A stretch of 64,000 bases of DNA from Agapetus fuscipes (GCA_951799405.1 CATOGX010000043.1:62001-126000); one strand, 5' to 3'; shown: positions 38,123 to 49,262, counted from the first letter of the stretch. The notes: generated by a model not told the origin, from the sequence alone. A program made the numbers and translations.

Positions 38123-38368
38123 AAAGGTCGACAGCTCAATTGGTAGAATGCTTGCATTCCATGCCGAGAGCAAGGGTTCGATCTCAAGGTTTACTCAGCC
38201 TTCACAAGAATGAGAACCAGCCCCCTCGGGAGCTGGGAAATCCCCACTTCAACTGAAAGTGATTGGTGTGAGGCCGGCCCCCTTGCCCCTTAAAATAAAT
38301 AGGTCCCCGAATCGCCACATGCGACCCATAAGTTACACTATATGTGTAGCTTAGTTGCGATTGCGATT
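38123..38368 (+). mobile_element. SINE-B part of the chimera, internally deleted
   Basis: Starts gtcgacagctcaattggtag. After the B box (gagcaagggttcgatct) it jumps to caaggtttactcagcc, the deletion also seen at 17358. It ends tgtgtagcttagttgcg. Confidence 0.92.
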
Positions 38369-38724
38369 GGGAAGCGGAATTTTAGGGGGCGAGGTATGAG
38401 GGCCTCGAGCTTCTTCCCCACCAGGGCCCCAAGACGAGCTAGTCCAGGCCTGGTGCTCCACGCTGCGACAGTGTCCAGTAATTGTCGGAATGCTCCCAGC
38501 CAGATCGGTTAGAAGTCCCGGGATCTACAGTGAACCAGATACAGTTGGTGCTAACGGGGCGCCCGATGCTTATTCGGCAATAACGCAGCGCTCCCATTAC
38601 ACACAAAAACAGAACCGTCGTTCTAATTATTGTTACGATGCTGAGTCCAGATATGGGACGAGGGGGGCGAGTACAAGCAGAGCGAGACTAATGCCCAAAA
38701 TCTTGGAGAAGTCTTCGTTTCATC
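38369..38724. other. No gene recognised
   Basis: Unique-looking and moderately GC-rich. Confidence 0.45.
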
Positions 38725-39058
38725 GCAACGCAACGCAACTAAGCTACACATATAGTGTAACTTCTTGCCGCGTTATCCCCGAAGGGGTCGCATGTGGCGA
38801 GTTGAACCTATTTATTTTTACAGGTAAGGGGGCCGGCTTTACGCCAACCACTTCGGTTGAAGTGGGAGTGTCCCAGCTCCCGAGAGGGCTGGTAATCATT
38901 TATTGTGAAGGCTGAGTAAGCCTTACCGGTATTTTATTTTTGGATTTGAAATAAACACCGAAATGGGAAATCATTTCTGACACCCTCGGTGGGATGCGAA
39001 CCCGAGCTGACGTGACGGAATGCAAGCACTCTACCAACTGAGCTATCGACCGGACTTT
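38725..39058 (-). mobile_element. SINE-B, full length
   Basis: Inverted: caactaagctacacatatag on the left, ccccgaaggggtcgcatgtg and gtaagggggccggctttac inside, head complement accaactgagctatcgacc on the right. Confidence 0.93.
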
Positions 39059-39064
39059 TTCATC

Positions 39065-39298
39065 TGTAGTCTATAATCTAATTTGCAAATATATGTTAAC
39101 ATTTTAGATTTATATAAAATGCATGCCCACAAACAGACGCGTGTAAGTTCGCGCTTACAAATGCTGCATGTGTACTAACAATATAAGCCCCAATCTCAAA
39201 TGAGCATAAGCCCTGCAACTCTTGCAGACCTTTCCTGAAACCGAGGTTACATTGGCAAAGTGAATCATTTTTTTTACAGTATGGGTGGTCAGTTCGTA
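39065..39298 (-). repeat. Repeat D, near full length
   Basis: Inverted: tctaatttgcaaatatatg on the left, gcaactcttgcagacc inside; the usual ..aaccta start is replaced after gtatgggtggtcag. Confidence 0.85.
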
Positions 39299-39589
39299 CT
39301 CACGTAAAGAACTTTTATACTCGGGACATAATTGTACAGTTAATTAGCAATGTTGGTCGCACACTGCTTGTTAGTTAGACGGCCAATCAAAATACAATAA
39401 GTGTTTATTGCATTCCTCTTCCTTCAGTGCCACTGCTATCGAAGCTTGACTATCATCATTCCTTTCTAAACTTTGCCGGTTGAATTATTCTTAGGATCTA
39501 TGGAAAGAAGTGTAAGGACAGAAAAAAATGGCGGTTGATCTGTGATGTTGGCGGCTAGGGTTTTAAAAAATTATAATTTATTTTCTGTT
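39299..39589. other. No gene recognised
   Basis: AT-rich and unique-looking. Confidence 0.4.
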
Positions 39590-39786
39590 AGTTACCAATA
39601 TCACCCCTGTTTCAGGGAAGTACGGCAAGAGTTGCAGGGTGTATGCCCATTTGGAATTGGGTTTTTATATTGTAGGTTCACATGCGGCATGTGAAAGCTC
39701 GAACTTGTACATGTCTGCTTGTGAGAATGCATATAATGTGAATCCCCAATGTAACACATCTTTGCAACTTAGATTAGATCTAAGTT
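39590..39786 (+). repeat. Repeat D, missing its 5' end
   Basis: From accaatatcacccctgtttc through aggttcacatgcggcatgtg to tttgcaacttagattagatc. Confidence 0.88.
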
Positions 39787-40055
39787 GTAAAAAAATATTA
39801 ACATTAAATATATTAAAATTCACATTTACTGTTGTACCTGATGATGATCGAGAGTGATTGAAAATGTTAGTATATTGTGCAAGTAAACAGGGAACATTTC
39901 AGGGAATGGCATCAGGAGTTATAAGTTTTATGTTCATGTGAGTCTTGGTGTATATTGTTAGAAGATATAAATGCAGCATGTGTAAGAATGAACTTACACG
40001 TGTTAAATATAAGCCTTAAATGACAATATATCTTAGCAACTTAAGATTATAGATT
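39787..40055 (+). repeat. Diverged D-like copy
   Basis: Landmarks aacatttcagggaatggc, atgcagcatgtgtaag and tagcaacttaagattataga keep D order with poor similarity between them. Confidence 0.5.
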
Positions 40056-40469
40056 AGAGGTCTAATTGCATAATACAATTGCATCAGAGATTTGCTGGCA
40101 TGAGTTTATATCAAACTGACATAATTCACCATTATAGAGAACTAGGTAGACCGGTTTATGAACTAGGTTTATTGACGCATTACACATGTGTGTATGAGCC
40201 TTATATAGCGACTATATTATCATGGGAGGCAGTTTCATCAACCAGTAGCCTGACTATGGGCACTGTATTGTTGTGATTACTCGATCGCTTACAAACGATC
40301 CTTCTTCGTCGTTTCGCAGTTCGCTCTTCGACACAGACTTCCCCCGATCTTCTCCACGTCTTTGAATGCTGTTTTGACCAACTTACGTCTATTTTGTTTG
40401 CCGCCATTATGCCCTGAAGTAGATGAACGATAAAAGATGAACGATTACAAAGTTAATGCCTCTACAATC
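40056..40469. other. No gene recognised
   Basis: Unique-looking. Short open frames on both strands match nothing known to me. Confidence 0.45.
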
Positions 40470-40618
40470 AATAAAACTTACCATTTCTATTCGAAGAAAG
40501 GACGGAATAAGACATGGCGGCGCATTAACAGGTGATCCATTTTATACGGAACAACGATCAGCTGTTCATTATGTTTTATTCCGTCCTATCATCAAATAGG
40601 TAAGGTAAGATCTACTGA
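40470..40618. mobile_element. M9 foldback element
   Basis: The inner arms aggacggaataagacat and its complement (atgttttattccgtcct) are near perfect. Outside them cttaccatttctattcgaag pairs loosely with the right flank. The core is about 70 bp. Confidence 0.6.
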
Positions 40619-41282
40619 CGGCCGTCAAGATTCTACCCCAGGGCGCCATCTTGTCGTGAAGGCGAGACATCGTCTCTGAAGGCAGATGTACCAATCTATA
40701 GGATGGTCAACGGTATGGAATCAACCAGGCCATGGGAAATCACCTGAGCACAAGGTTTAAAAAAATATTCCGATACAAGTTTAATATTAATATATATTTT
40801 ATGGTTTGTGTATTAACACTGTGAAAATTCATGTTTTTTCGATTGTTATTCAATTAAATAACTGTTATAATTTTATGTTGTATTTTATGTTTTATGTTGT
40901 AATGTAATTATAATGTTTATAATTTAGAAGTGACACTTAAAGAAGAAAAATCAATACGAATGAATGTTCCGACTTACCAACACGCGGTGAGCTTTTACAG
41001 ATAGGTTTATTTACTCACGTAATGATATCAGCCTTACATTATGTGTTTCCTGATAAGACATTTTGGGGAATACCTGAATGGAATTGATTAAATACAATAC
41101 AAGCCATATCAATCAATAACAACACAGCGAGGCGAGGCAGGAGCCAACAATGCACGGAACACGAGATCGCTGTGTTCTGATGTTTGTAAAATTATTCTAA
41201 GATTGGCGATCATCATGCCTATTCTACTTCCAGCTGTTCCAGATAGTGTTCTAACTTTAAATATGATTTAGTGCTTCTATTA
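40619..41282. other. No gene recognised; motif G copy
   Basis: Motif G lies inverted at 40805-40838. The rest is AT-rich. Confidence 0.45.
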
Positions 41283-41548
41283 ATTCCTTGACTTATAGGT
41301 TGGTGCGAGGCTGACCACCCATACTGTAAAAAATGGTTCACTTTGCCAATGTCACCCCTGTGTCAGGGAAGGTCGGCAAAAGTTGTAGGGCTTATGTTCA
41401 TTTGAGGTTTGGATTTTATTTGTAAGTACACATTCAGCATTTGTAAGCGCGAACTACGCGTGTTTGTTTGTGGGCATGCATTTGAGAGCCTTAAATGTTA
41501 ATATATCTCTGCTACTTAGATTATGGATAATAGAGATTATAGATTAAA
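41283..41548 (+). repeat. Repeat D, near full length
   Basis: From ccttgacttataggttggtg through tttgaggtttggattttatt to ctgctacttagattatgg. Confidence 0.92.
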
Positions 41549-41683
41549 CCATTGTAGTGGGTTATGCAGCCAAGTTTCGGCCTTGATTCAATCTCTCCTA
41601 GTATGATAAGATGGAATATGCTGAATTTATCCTTTCTCATAACGCATCCATGGTACATCAGCTGTCTCTTCTTAATGGTGAGC

Positions 41684-41866
41684 AGAAGCGCTATTCTGCT
41701 GAATTCCTTATATTTTGGATATCAATCCAAATCGTAACTTGCTAGCGCTTGCAAAAGAACTCCATAGATAAAAAAAAAAACCTCAGTACACCTAATTGTT
41801 GGACACGAATCGCTTTCTCGTCGCCTTAAGGTCGTAAGGAATTTAGCAGAATAGCGCTTCAGGAGT
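41684..41866. mobile_element. M1 foldback MITE with CAG target duplication
   Basis: CAG, then aagcgctattctgctgaatt on the left; aatttagcagaatagcgctt, then CAG on the right. The cleanest M1 copy. Confidence 0.92.
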
Positions 41867-42009
41867 TATTTACTGGCGTTCATGCTTTAGAGGACTTCCT
41901 TATTGGTGACCTGATCACGCCGTGAAATACGAAAGAAGTAATTATATGACGACGTAAAGGAGTATTGCAGGAAAAAAGGGACAATATAAGAGGAAACCAA
42001 AACCACATC

Positions 42010-42260
42010 CGCGTGAGCTAAACATATACGTAGTACAACTTCTAACCGCGTTATCCCCGCAGCATATTGTGTTGAATGTAAGTTATGAAGGGCCGGCCTT
42101 CACTTCAAGGAGGAGTTTCCTTTCTCCCGGGGCAGCAGGAAGGCAGAATAAACCTTGCCGGAACTATGATTTGGGTTTTATATGAAAATACGGTTTTAGT
42201 CTAGTATTTCCTGCCCCCCCTCCAGTGCTGGGCTTGGTTGCGTATGGGATATGGCCGTTG
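42010..42260 (-). mobile_element. SINE-B, degraded
   Basis: Inverted: gtgagctaaacatatacgta, accgcgttatccccgc, gggccggccttcacttcaag and aataaaccttgccgg are the surviving blocks. The head is not recognisable. Confidence 0.7.
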
Positions 42261-42544
42261 TTTACTAGCAGATCCATAAATGGAGCTCATTTAGCCTGAT
42301 GTTCCCCGCATAGACGTCATCAACCACTAAACACATTCCCGATACACCCTCGTAACTATAATGAGAGAACACATCTATCTATAATCTAAGTTGCAAAGAT
42401 ATATTAACATTTATAATTCATGTAGCAATATTTACAGCTATGCTGATTGATGACCTGCAACAGGATTGTGACTGAAAGCAGAAGAAGCATCAAGCAGCAG
42501 CTTAGATTAAGGATAACATGACATCATTTCTTTTCAAATTAAAT
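42261..42544. other. No gene recognised; D fragment
   Basis: 42380-42425 carries the D 3' end inverted (aatctaagttgcaaagata). The rest is unique-looking. Confidence 0.5.
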
Positions 42545-42838
42545 TTGGCTGATTTATTTGGTGAGCGCTGTTTTTGTGTGTATCACACCTCAAGAGCCCT
42601 CTGCGAGCTTGGTCGTCGCTGTAGAAAGCACCAATTCTCAAGCAAGACACAGTTGCTTTACGGCTGGATGGACCTTTTGATGACCGGTCTATGGTAAAGG
42701 TTTATGAATTGTTCAACCCAGCGAAGAGCAAATTTGAAAATATAAATGGTATATTTTTTGTGCTCTGCCGGGATTCGAACCCACAACCTTCCATTTACGA
42801 GTCCGAAGTGTTACCACTGGACTACGGACCGGTCGTTC
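42545..42838 (-). mobile_element. SINE-A with type-1 tail, best minus-strand copy
   Basis: Inverted and nearly consensus: ggtgagcgctgtttttgtg, gagccctctgcgagcttgg, gggattcgaacccacaacct (B box complement) and accactggactacggacc (A box complement), ending accggtc. Confidence 0.95.
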
Positions 42839-43017
42839 CTTGACTCATCAGTTGTAAATGTGTGTCTCTACATATTTTAAAGAACCTATACACTTCTAAT
42901 GAAACACTGTTTTATTTTCTCTCAATTGATTAGTTGTATAGCAGCTTTAGCGTACTCTGTGTACACTGTTATAATTTCACAGCGTTAGAACACAAACCAC
43001 GCCAAATATAAAAGTAT

Positions 43018-43262
43018 ATTTCGCACGCTTAATAATAAAGAGAAATAACTCGAAAATTGGAAAAATCGAGATTTTGTAATAAAACGCAAGAACAATGCGA
43101 GAAGAATAGGTAGAATGCGACAGCCGTTCAATTTGGACGAGATAAAACATCGGCCGCCTTTTTCATCCCATACAAGTTGTACTGGGTGTCTGAACTTTAA
43201 ACGTGATTTCCCAACATTCTTGTTTTTTGAGTTATTGCTCTTTATTATTAAACGTGTGATTT
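43018..43262. mobile_element. M3 foldback MITE
   Basis: Inverted ends of about 35 bp: tttcgcacgcttaataataa then agagaaataactcgaaaa on the left, and the complement with few mismatches on the right. It is nearly identical to the copy at 60389 (for example ggtagaatgcgacagccgtt). Confidence 0.88.
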
Positions 43263-43512
43263 GTCTCGTTGCAACTTAGATTATTATTGTGTAATAAATA
43301 CACACGTACACGTTTGAGTGACTTTATGGATTTCTCAATCAGACACGGCCAAAGGCAATCATACTATTCCATACTAGTTAGTGGTCTCTATTATAATCTG
43401 CTGCAAACAATTCATTGGAATTTAATCGACGGTATGTAATACCGCATCACATTCGAGTGACATTCCCGCATGGAGAGCATTAAAGACGAATCCTATATCA
43501 CAGAAAAAAAGG
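43263..43512. other. No gene recognised
   Basis: AT-rich and unique-looking. Confidence 0.4.
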
Positions 43513-43718
43513 TGACTTATAGGTTGGTATGAAGCTGACCATGTCAGCCCTATTTCAGGGAAGGTCAGCCATTAATAGTAGCGGGGCTTATGTTCTTTTG
43601 AGATTTTGGTTTTTATGTTGTATGCTCACATGTGGCTTGTGTAAACGCGAACTTACACGTGTTTGCTTGTGAGAGTGCATTCATCTTAATTATATCTTTG
43701 CAACTTAGATTATAGATG
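43513..43718 (+). repeat. Repeat D
   Basis: From gacttataggttggtatgaa, with a short internal deletion, to tttgcaacttagattatag. A tandem array starts immediately after. Confidence 0.85.
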
Positions 43719-43723
43719 CAAAA

Positions 43724-44935
43724 ATCCTCTTGTAAAGGCAGTGCCTTATTGTGTTAATCATTTGTCTCTGCTGGTCGCCATACTTTTGTAAAGGTAGTGC
43801 CTTGTTTTGGTAATCATTTGTCTCTGCTGGTCGCCATACTTTTGTAAAGGTAGTGCCTTGTTTTGGTTATTATTTGTCTCTGCTGGTCGCCATACTTTTG
43901 TAAAGGTAGTGCCTTGTTGTGTTAATCATTTGTATCTGCTGGTCGCCATACTTTTGTAAAGGTAGTGCCTTGTTTTGGTAATCATTTGTCTCTGCCGGTC
44001 GCCATACTTTTGTAAAGGTAGTGCCTTGTTTTGGTAATCATTTGTCTCTGCTGGTCGCCATACTCTTGTAAAGGTAGTGCCTTGTTTTGGTTATCATTTG
44101 TCTCTGCTGGTCGCCATACTTTTTTAAAGGTAGTGCCTTGTTTTGGTAATCATTTGTCTCTGCTGGTCGCCATACTTTTGTAAAGGTAGTGCCTTGTTTT
44201 GGTTATCATTTGTCTCTGCTGGTCGCCATACTTTCGTAAAGGTAGTGCCTTGTTTTGGTAATCATTTGTCTCTGCTGGTCGCCATACTTTTGTAAAGGTA
44301 GTGCCTTGTTTTGGTAATCATTTGTCTCTGCTGGTCGCCATACTTTTGTAAAGGTAGTGCCTTGTTTTGGTAATCATTTGTCTCTGCTGGTCGCCATACT
44401 CTTGTAAAGGTAGTGCCTTGTTTTGGTAATCATTTGTCTCTGCTGGTCGCCATACTTTTGTAAAGGTAGTGCCTTGTTTTGGTAATCATTTGTCTCTGCT
44501 GGTCGCCATACTCTTGTAAAGGTAGTGCCTTGTTTTGGTAATCATTTGTCTCTGCTGGTCGCCATACTTTTGTAAAGGTAGTGCCTTGTTTTGGTAATCA
44601 TTTGTCTCTGCTGGTCGCCATACTTTTGTAAAGGTAGTGCCTTGTTTTGGTAATCATTTGTCTCTGCTGGTCGCCATACTTTTGTAAAGGTAGTGCCTTG
44701 TTTTGGTAATCATTTGTCTCTGCTGGTCGCCATACTTTTGTAAAGGTAGTGCCTTGTTTTGGTTATCATTTGTCTCTGCTGGTCGCCATACTTTTGTAAA
44801 GGTAGTGCCTTGTTTTGGTAATCATTTGTCTCTGCTGGTCGCCATACTCTTGTAAAGGTAGTGCCTTGTTTTGGTAATCATTTGTCTCTGCTGGTCGCCA
44901 TACTTTTGTACAGGCAGTGCCTTGTTTAGCTAGCC
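43724..44935 (-). repeat. 56-bp tandem array, about 22 copies
   Basis: Unit core ttgtaaaggtagtgcct, tgttttggtaatcatttg and tctctgctggtcgccata. The complement aligns with the array at 25486 (caaggcactacctttacaa; ggcgaccagcagagac). Units are 95% or more alike by eye. Confidence 0.96.
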
Positions 44936-44990
44936 TTTGCTGGTCGCTATCCTCTTTAGTTGTGAATGCATGAGCTGTATGAGAATGCGT
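44930..44990 (-). mobile_element. LINE-U 3' coding remnant, root of the inverted array
   Basis: The minus strand gives LMHSQLKRIATSK, parallel to the LMD..SRLKRMANSR at the root of the 25486 array, at the same distance from the first unit. Confidence 0.6.
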
Positions 44991-45111
44991 GAGTGTCTAA
45001 ATCCTTCTAGTATACGTATAGCCGTAATGAGCTACGCCGTAGTGGGCTGTGGACTCTTCTCCAGCGTTGGTATACGAGTATAAGCCGAGTTTTGTACAAA
45101 ACGATAATAAC

Positions 45112-45365
45112 AATGCTGTAAGCTGAAACTCTGTCACCATTCCGCTAGGGGTGGCCACAGCCTCTGCAGAGTTGCCTCTATTTTTTCCTATCCTGACATA
45201 CATACCTTTTTCAATTCATTCATATCCATCACCTTTTTCATGCATTTTCTTCTTTTACGCTCACTTTGTATATCCCATTCTTTCACAATCTCCTTAATCT
45301 GATCACTCCATACTTTTCTCGGTCGTCCCTTCCCTCTTTTTCCTTTCACACTTTCTTTGCACATA
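45112..45365 (-). mobile_element. LINE-R 3' fragment
   Basis: The minus strand encodes SVKGKRGKGRPRKVWSDQI, KEWDIQSERKRRKCMKKVMD and MNELKKV, the most typical LINE-R C-terminus here, and ends at the family 3' end (agagtttca). Confidence 0.9.
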
Positions 45366-45826
45366 CAAAATTTCAATACATACAAAAAATTCATGCAAAA
45401 TGGTGCATGATACAAGACTGTTAGTAGGGCTTTATAAGTCTCTACAGTAAAACAGAGTTCTAACCGCGCAAACCTACCAGCGGTTACCAACCACATATTT
45501 TATAACCGAGCGAATATATTACTATCTTGACCTTCTTGTACAGTAATGTACCAATCTTACTGTCCAGTGTTATTCAATTACAAGTTTATGGTGTCATAAA
45601 ACTGTGTTTACATTATTTCCAATCAACTTTATAAGTCTTGATGAACCGTGACTAATCAGGAGCGTGCACAGCGCAGAGGCAAGCGCGTGACAGCGGGAAG
45701 CTATAACGACAATCTAAATATTGATGTGAGTTGAAGGAAAGACTCGCCTTGATCCATACTCCTAATATCAGATAAATATTGCTTTCCATTGCTTCTGTGG
45801 AATATACGCTCAAAGAAAGAGAGACA
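45366..45826. other. No gene recognised
   Basis: Unique-looking. Confidence 0.45.
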
Positions 45827-46045
45827 AACAAAGGTCCGTGGTATAGTGGTTAGCTTCTGAAAAAATGGAAGGTTGTGGATACGAATCCCGGCGGAGCACA
45901 AAAAAATATACTACTATTTATATTTTCAGGTATACTCTTCGCTGGGTTGAAAAATTCACATTACCAAAGGTCCGCCCAGTTTTAGAGAAACTGGGGTTCG
46001 CTTCAAAACTGGCGCTTTCTATACCGACAACCAAGCAATCATATT
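45827..46045 (+). mobile_element. SINE-A, partly deleted
   Basis: Head aaaggtccgtggtatagtgg; B box gttgtggatacgaatcccgg; body tactcttcgctgggttg to ctggggttcgcttcaaaact. The 3' tail is missing. Confidence 0.85.
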
Positions 46046-46330
46046 TATATAAAAGAGGTCAATATCCAAAAATGGAGAGATTGGGACTTAACGGGTGTTA
46101 CGGTTGAATGGTCAACTCTGCGTATGTTGTAAAAAAAACAGCGTCGGCTCGAACCCCGTCGGGCCCTTTAGGCGATAGCTTTGACCTTTACTTAACATTG
46201 GATAATTAATAAAAACTCCCATAACAAAAATTGATGAATGTTAGCTTGATAATGTTAGAACCAATAATGTAATATAATAGAATAATGTATAATGTAACGA
46301 TAATGTAGAATAATGTTTGTGGTTATAGCC
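46046..46330. other. No gene recognised; SINE-C-like B box
   Basis: gtcggctcgaaccccgtcgg at 46140-46165 looks like a further tRNA-derived head, close to SINE-C. Confidence 0.4.
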
Positions 46331-46685
46331 GCGGGGGCCAAGAGGGCTGATCTTTCTAGCGTGTTTCGAATGGAACAACGTTGGTTCGATTCCCGCTTGG
46401 GTCACTTGACTTTAACTTTGACCCTGGTTCAACAGATGTTATTGGGTAATTATTATTTAATAATTCATTAATAATAAAACAAGAATGAATTATTAAATGA
46501 TGATATTAATACCTGTTTCTGGCCAGGCAGAATAGGTTGGTGAATTGCATTCCTCTTCACAAATCTATTTTTTTAAAATTAAAAATAAAAAAAAAAAATA
46601 AAAAAAAAAATAAAAAAATAGAACCTGTTTGTTACTAGGGCAGAATAGAGTTGAGAATTGCATTACTTTAAAAAAAAAAAACAGC
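46331..46685 (+). mobile_element. SINE-C with A-rich tails
   Basis: The B box ggttcgattcccgcttggg is followed by gaccctggttcaacagatg and ttattgggtaattatta. The 3' part aattgcattcctcttcac occurs twice, at 46540 and (shorter) at 46655, each followed by A-rich runs, so a tail was probably duplicated. Confidence 0.75.
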
Positions 46686-46745
46686 CTTATATAGGTACGC
46701 CTGATCATCGCAACAGAAGGCCAAATGAAGCAATACTCAGTTGCT

Positions 46746-47084
46746 GCAACGCAAACGCAACTAAGCTACACATATAGTGTAACTTCTTGCCGCGTTATCC
46801 CCGAAGGGGTCGCATGTGGCGAGTTGAACCTATTTATTTTTACAGGTAAGGGGGCCGGCCTTACGCCAACCACTTCAGTTGAAGTGGGAATTTCCCGGCT
46901 CCCGAGGGGGCTGGTACTCATTTCTTGTAAAGGCTGAGTAAACCTCGCCGGTATTTATATAATGGGGTTTTAAATACACACCGAAATTGGAAATCATTTC
47001 TGAGACCCTCCTCGGTGGGATTCGAACCCGAGCTCACGGGGTAGAATGCAAGCACTCTACCAACTGAGCTATCGACCGGACTTG
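46746..47084 (-). mobile_element. SINE-B, full length
   Basis: Inverted and close to the 38725 copy: ctaagctacacatatagtg, ccccgaaggggtcgcatgtg, and head complement accaactgagctatcgaccg. Confidence 0.94.
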
Positions 47085-47144
47085 CTGGATGAATCTTTAT
47101 TGCAAGTGTTTGATTTAGGTAAAAAAATGAACGGTATGTTTTGT

Positions 47145-47218
47145 GTTTAGATAGAAATCGAACCCTTACCCTCAGTTTATGAGTCCGCAGGGTTAGCCAC
47201 TAGACTTAGATCGGTCAA
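47145..47218 (-). repeat. tRNA-like SINE head
   Basis: The minus strand reads gaccgatctaagtctagtgg (A box) and aagggttcgatttc (B box). The SINE-A body does not follow, so this is a head-only copy or another tRNA-derived family. Confidence 0.6.
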
Positions 47219-47314
47219 AGTATACACCCAAAGTTTCGGAGGCATGTTTGGGCTCAAGACCTTGCTAGTATTTTCTACCCTTCACATTTATAAATCACAG
47301 TAGAGTAGTGCAGT

Positions 47315-47470
47315 GCTCTCTGATAAGCCGCTCCACTAGCCGGGAATCCCCTCGGCGGGTCGCGGCGTGTTCCACTTGGACGCGCGGGGGTGAAGGTCAA
47401 GGCGCAGCGGGTCAAGGTCGAACCACGGCAGGGAGGGGGAGGGGGGGAGATAAGGGAGGCCAGGCACGCG
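47315..47470. other. GC-rich patch beside the 31/32-bp array
   Basis: Contains cggcgggtcgcggcgtg and a purine run (gggagggggagggggggag). Two gtcaagg-type half-sites (gaaggtcaagg, ggtcaaggtcg) match the YCAAGGYCR nuclear-receptor consensus by eye. Function is unproven. Confidence 0.35.
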
Positions 47471-47502
47471 AACTCTAACTCAACTGTACCATGTTAAATA
47501 TG

Positions 47503-48795
47503 TGTGCGACAACTCACAACCACTGCAGTCATGTGCAGGGACAACTCACAACCACTGCAGTCATGTGCAGGGACAACTCACAACCACTGCAGTCATGTGC
47601 AAGGACAACTCATAGCCACTGCGTCATGTGCAGGGACAACTCATAGCCACTGCAGTCATGTGCAGGGACAACTCACAACCACTGCAGTCATGTGCAAGGA
47701 CAACTCATAGCCACTGCGTCATGTGCAGGGACAACTCACAACCACTGCAGTCATGTGCAAGGACAACTCATAGCCACTGCGTCATGTGCAGGGACAACTC
47801 ACAACCACTGCAGTCATGTGCAGGGACAACTCACAACCACTGCAGTCATGTGCAGGGACAACTCACAACCACTGCAGTCATGTGCAGGGACAACTCACAA
47901 CCACTGCAGTCATGTGCAAGGACAACTCATAGCCACTGCGTCATGTGCAGGGACAACTCACAACCACTGCAGTCATGTGCAAGGACAACTCATAGCCACT
48001 GCAGTCATGTGCAGGGACAACTCACAACCACTGCAGTCATGTGCAAGGACAACTCATAGCCACTGCGTCATGTGCAGGGACAACTCACAACCACTGCAGT
48101 CATGTGCAAGGACAACTCATAGCCACTGCGTCATGTGCAGGGACAACTCACAACCACTGCAGTCATGTGCAGGGACAACTCACAACCACTGCAGTCATGT
48201 GCAGGGACAACTCACAACCACTGCAGTCATATGCAAGGACAACTCATAGCCACTGCAGTCATGTGCAGGGACAACTCACAACCACTGCAGTCATGTGCAA
48301 GGACAACTCATAGCCACTGCGTCATGTGCAGGGACAACTCACAACCACTGCAGTCATGTGCAAGGACAACTCATAGCCACTGCGTCATGTGCAGGGACAA
48401 CTCACAACCACTGCAGTCATGTGCAAGGACAACTCATAACCACTGCGTCATGTGCAGGGACAACTCACAACCACTGCAGTCATGTGCTAGGACAACTCAT
48501 AGCCACTGCGTTATGTGCAGGGACAACTCACAACCACTGCAGTCATGTGCAAGGACAACTCATAGCCACTGCAGTCATGTGCAGGGACAACTCACAACCA
48601 CTGCAGTCATGTGCAAGGACAACTCATAGCCACTGCAGTCATGTGCAGGACAACTCACAACCACTGCAGTCATGTTCAAGGACAACTCATAGCCTCTGCG
48701 TCATGTGCAGGGACAACTCACAACCACTGCAGTCATGTGCAAGGACAACTCATAGCCACTGCAGTCATGTGCAGGGACAACTCATAGCCACTGCG
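47503..48795. repeat. 31/32-bp minisatellite with a 63-bp higher-order unit, about 41 copies
   Basis: The 32-bp type (gggacaactcacaaccac, tgcagtcatgtgca) alternates over long stretches with a 31-bp type (aggacaactcatagccac, tgcgtcatgtgca). The pair is 63 bp, a multiple of three, which is why long open frames run through it. The translations are pure repeat and lack any protein signature. Confidence 0.97.
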
Positions 48796-49051
48796 CGTAT
48801 TCTTTTTAATAAAAAATGCAGCTTCTTTATTTTTCACGATTTATTTGTTCACTTTCGGTTCAGAGATACATTTGCACAGCATGGTACAACGGCTGATACA
48901 CTTCTGACGCTACAGAGAGCTTCGCTCCTTATTTTATACTAGGAATAAAGATCATTCTCGAAGCATCGAGAATTGCTACTTACTAGATTTTGCCAGAACA
49001 ATCGGTTCAACCAATCTCGAACAAATTATTATCGTTATAAGTAATCATAAT
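48796..49051. other. No gene recognised
   Basis: AT-rich and unique-looking. Confidence 0.4.
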
Positions 49052-49262
49052 AATAGGATGACTTATTTGGTGAGCGCTCTTTTTGTGGTAATCACACCTC
49101 AAGAGCCCTCTGCGAGCTATAGAGAGCTGTAGAGAGCGCTAATTCTCAAAAGAGCATATTTGAAAATTTAAATGGTATTTTTTTGTGCTCTATCCGGATT
49201 CAAGCCCATAACCTTTCATTTACGAGTCCAAAGTGCTACCACTGGACGACAGACCGATCACA
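49052..49262 (-). mobile_element. SINE-A with internal deletion
   Basis: Inverted: acttatttggtgagcgctc, gagccctctgcgagct, then a deletion to agagcatatttgaaaattta and head complement taccactggacgacagacc. Confidence 0.85.

Noticed and set aside
42770..42838. Second candidate tRNA gene on the minus strand
   Set aside because: It is the head of SINE-A; many copies share the same body and tail.
47504..48942. Several long open frames (up to 215 codons) through the 31/32-bp array
   Set aside because: They exist because the 63-bp dimer is a multiple of three. All three frames give the same repetitive peptides and there is no protein signature.
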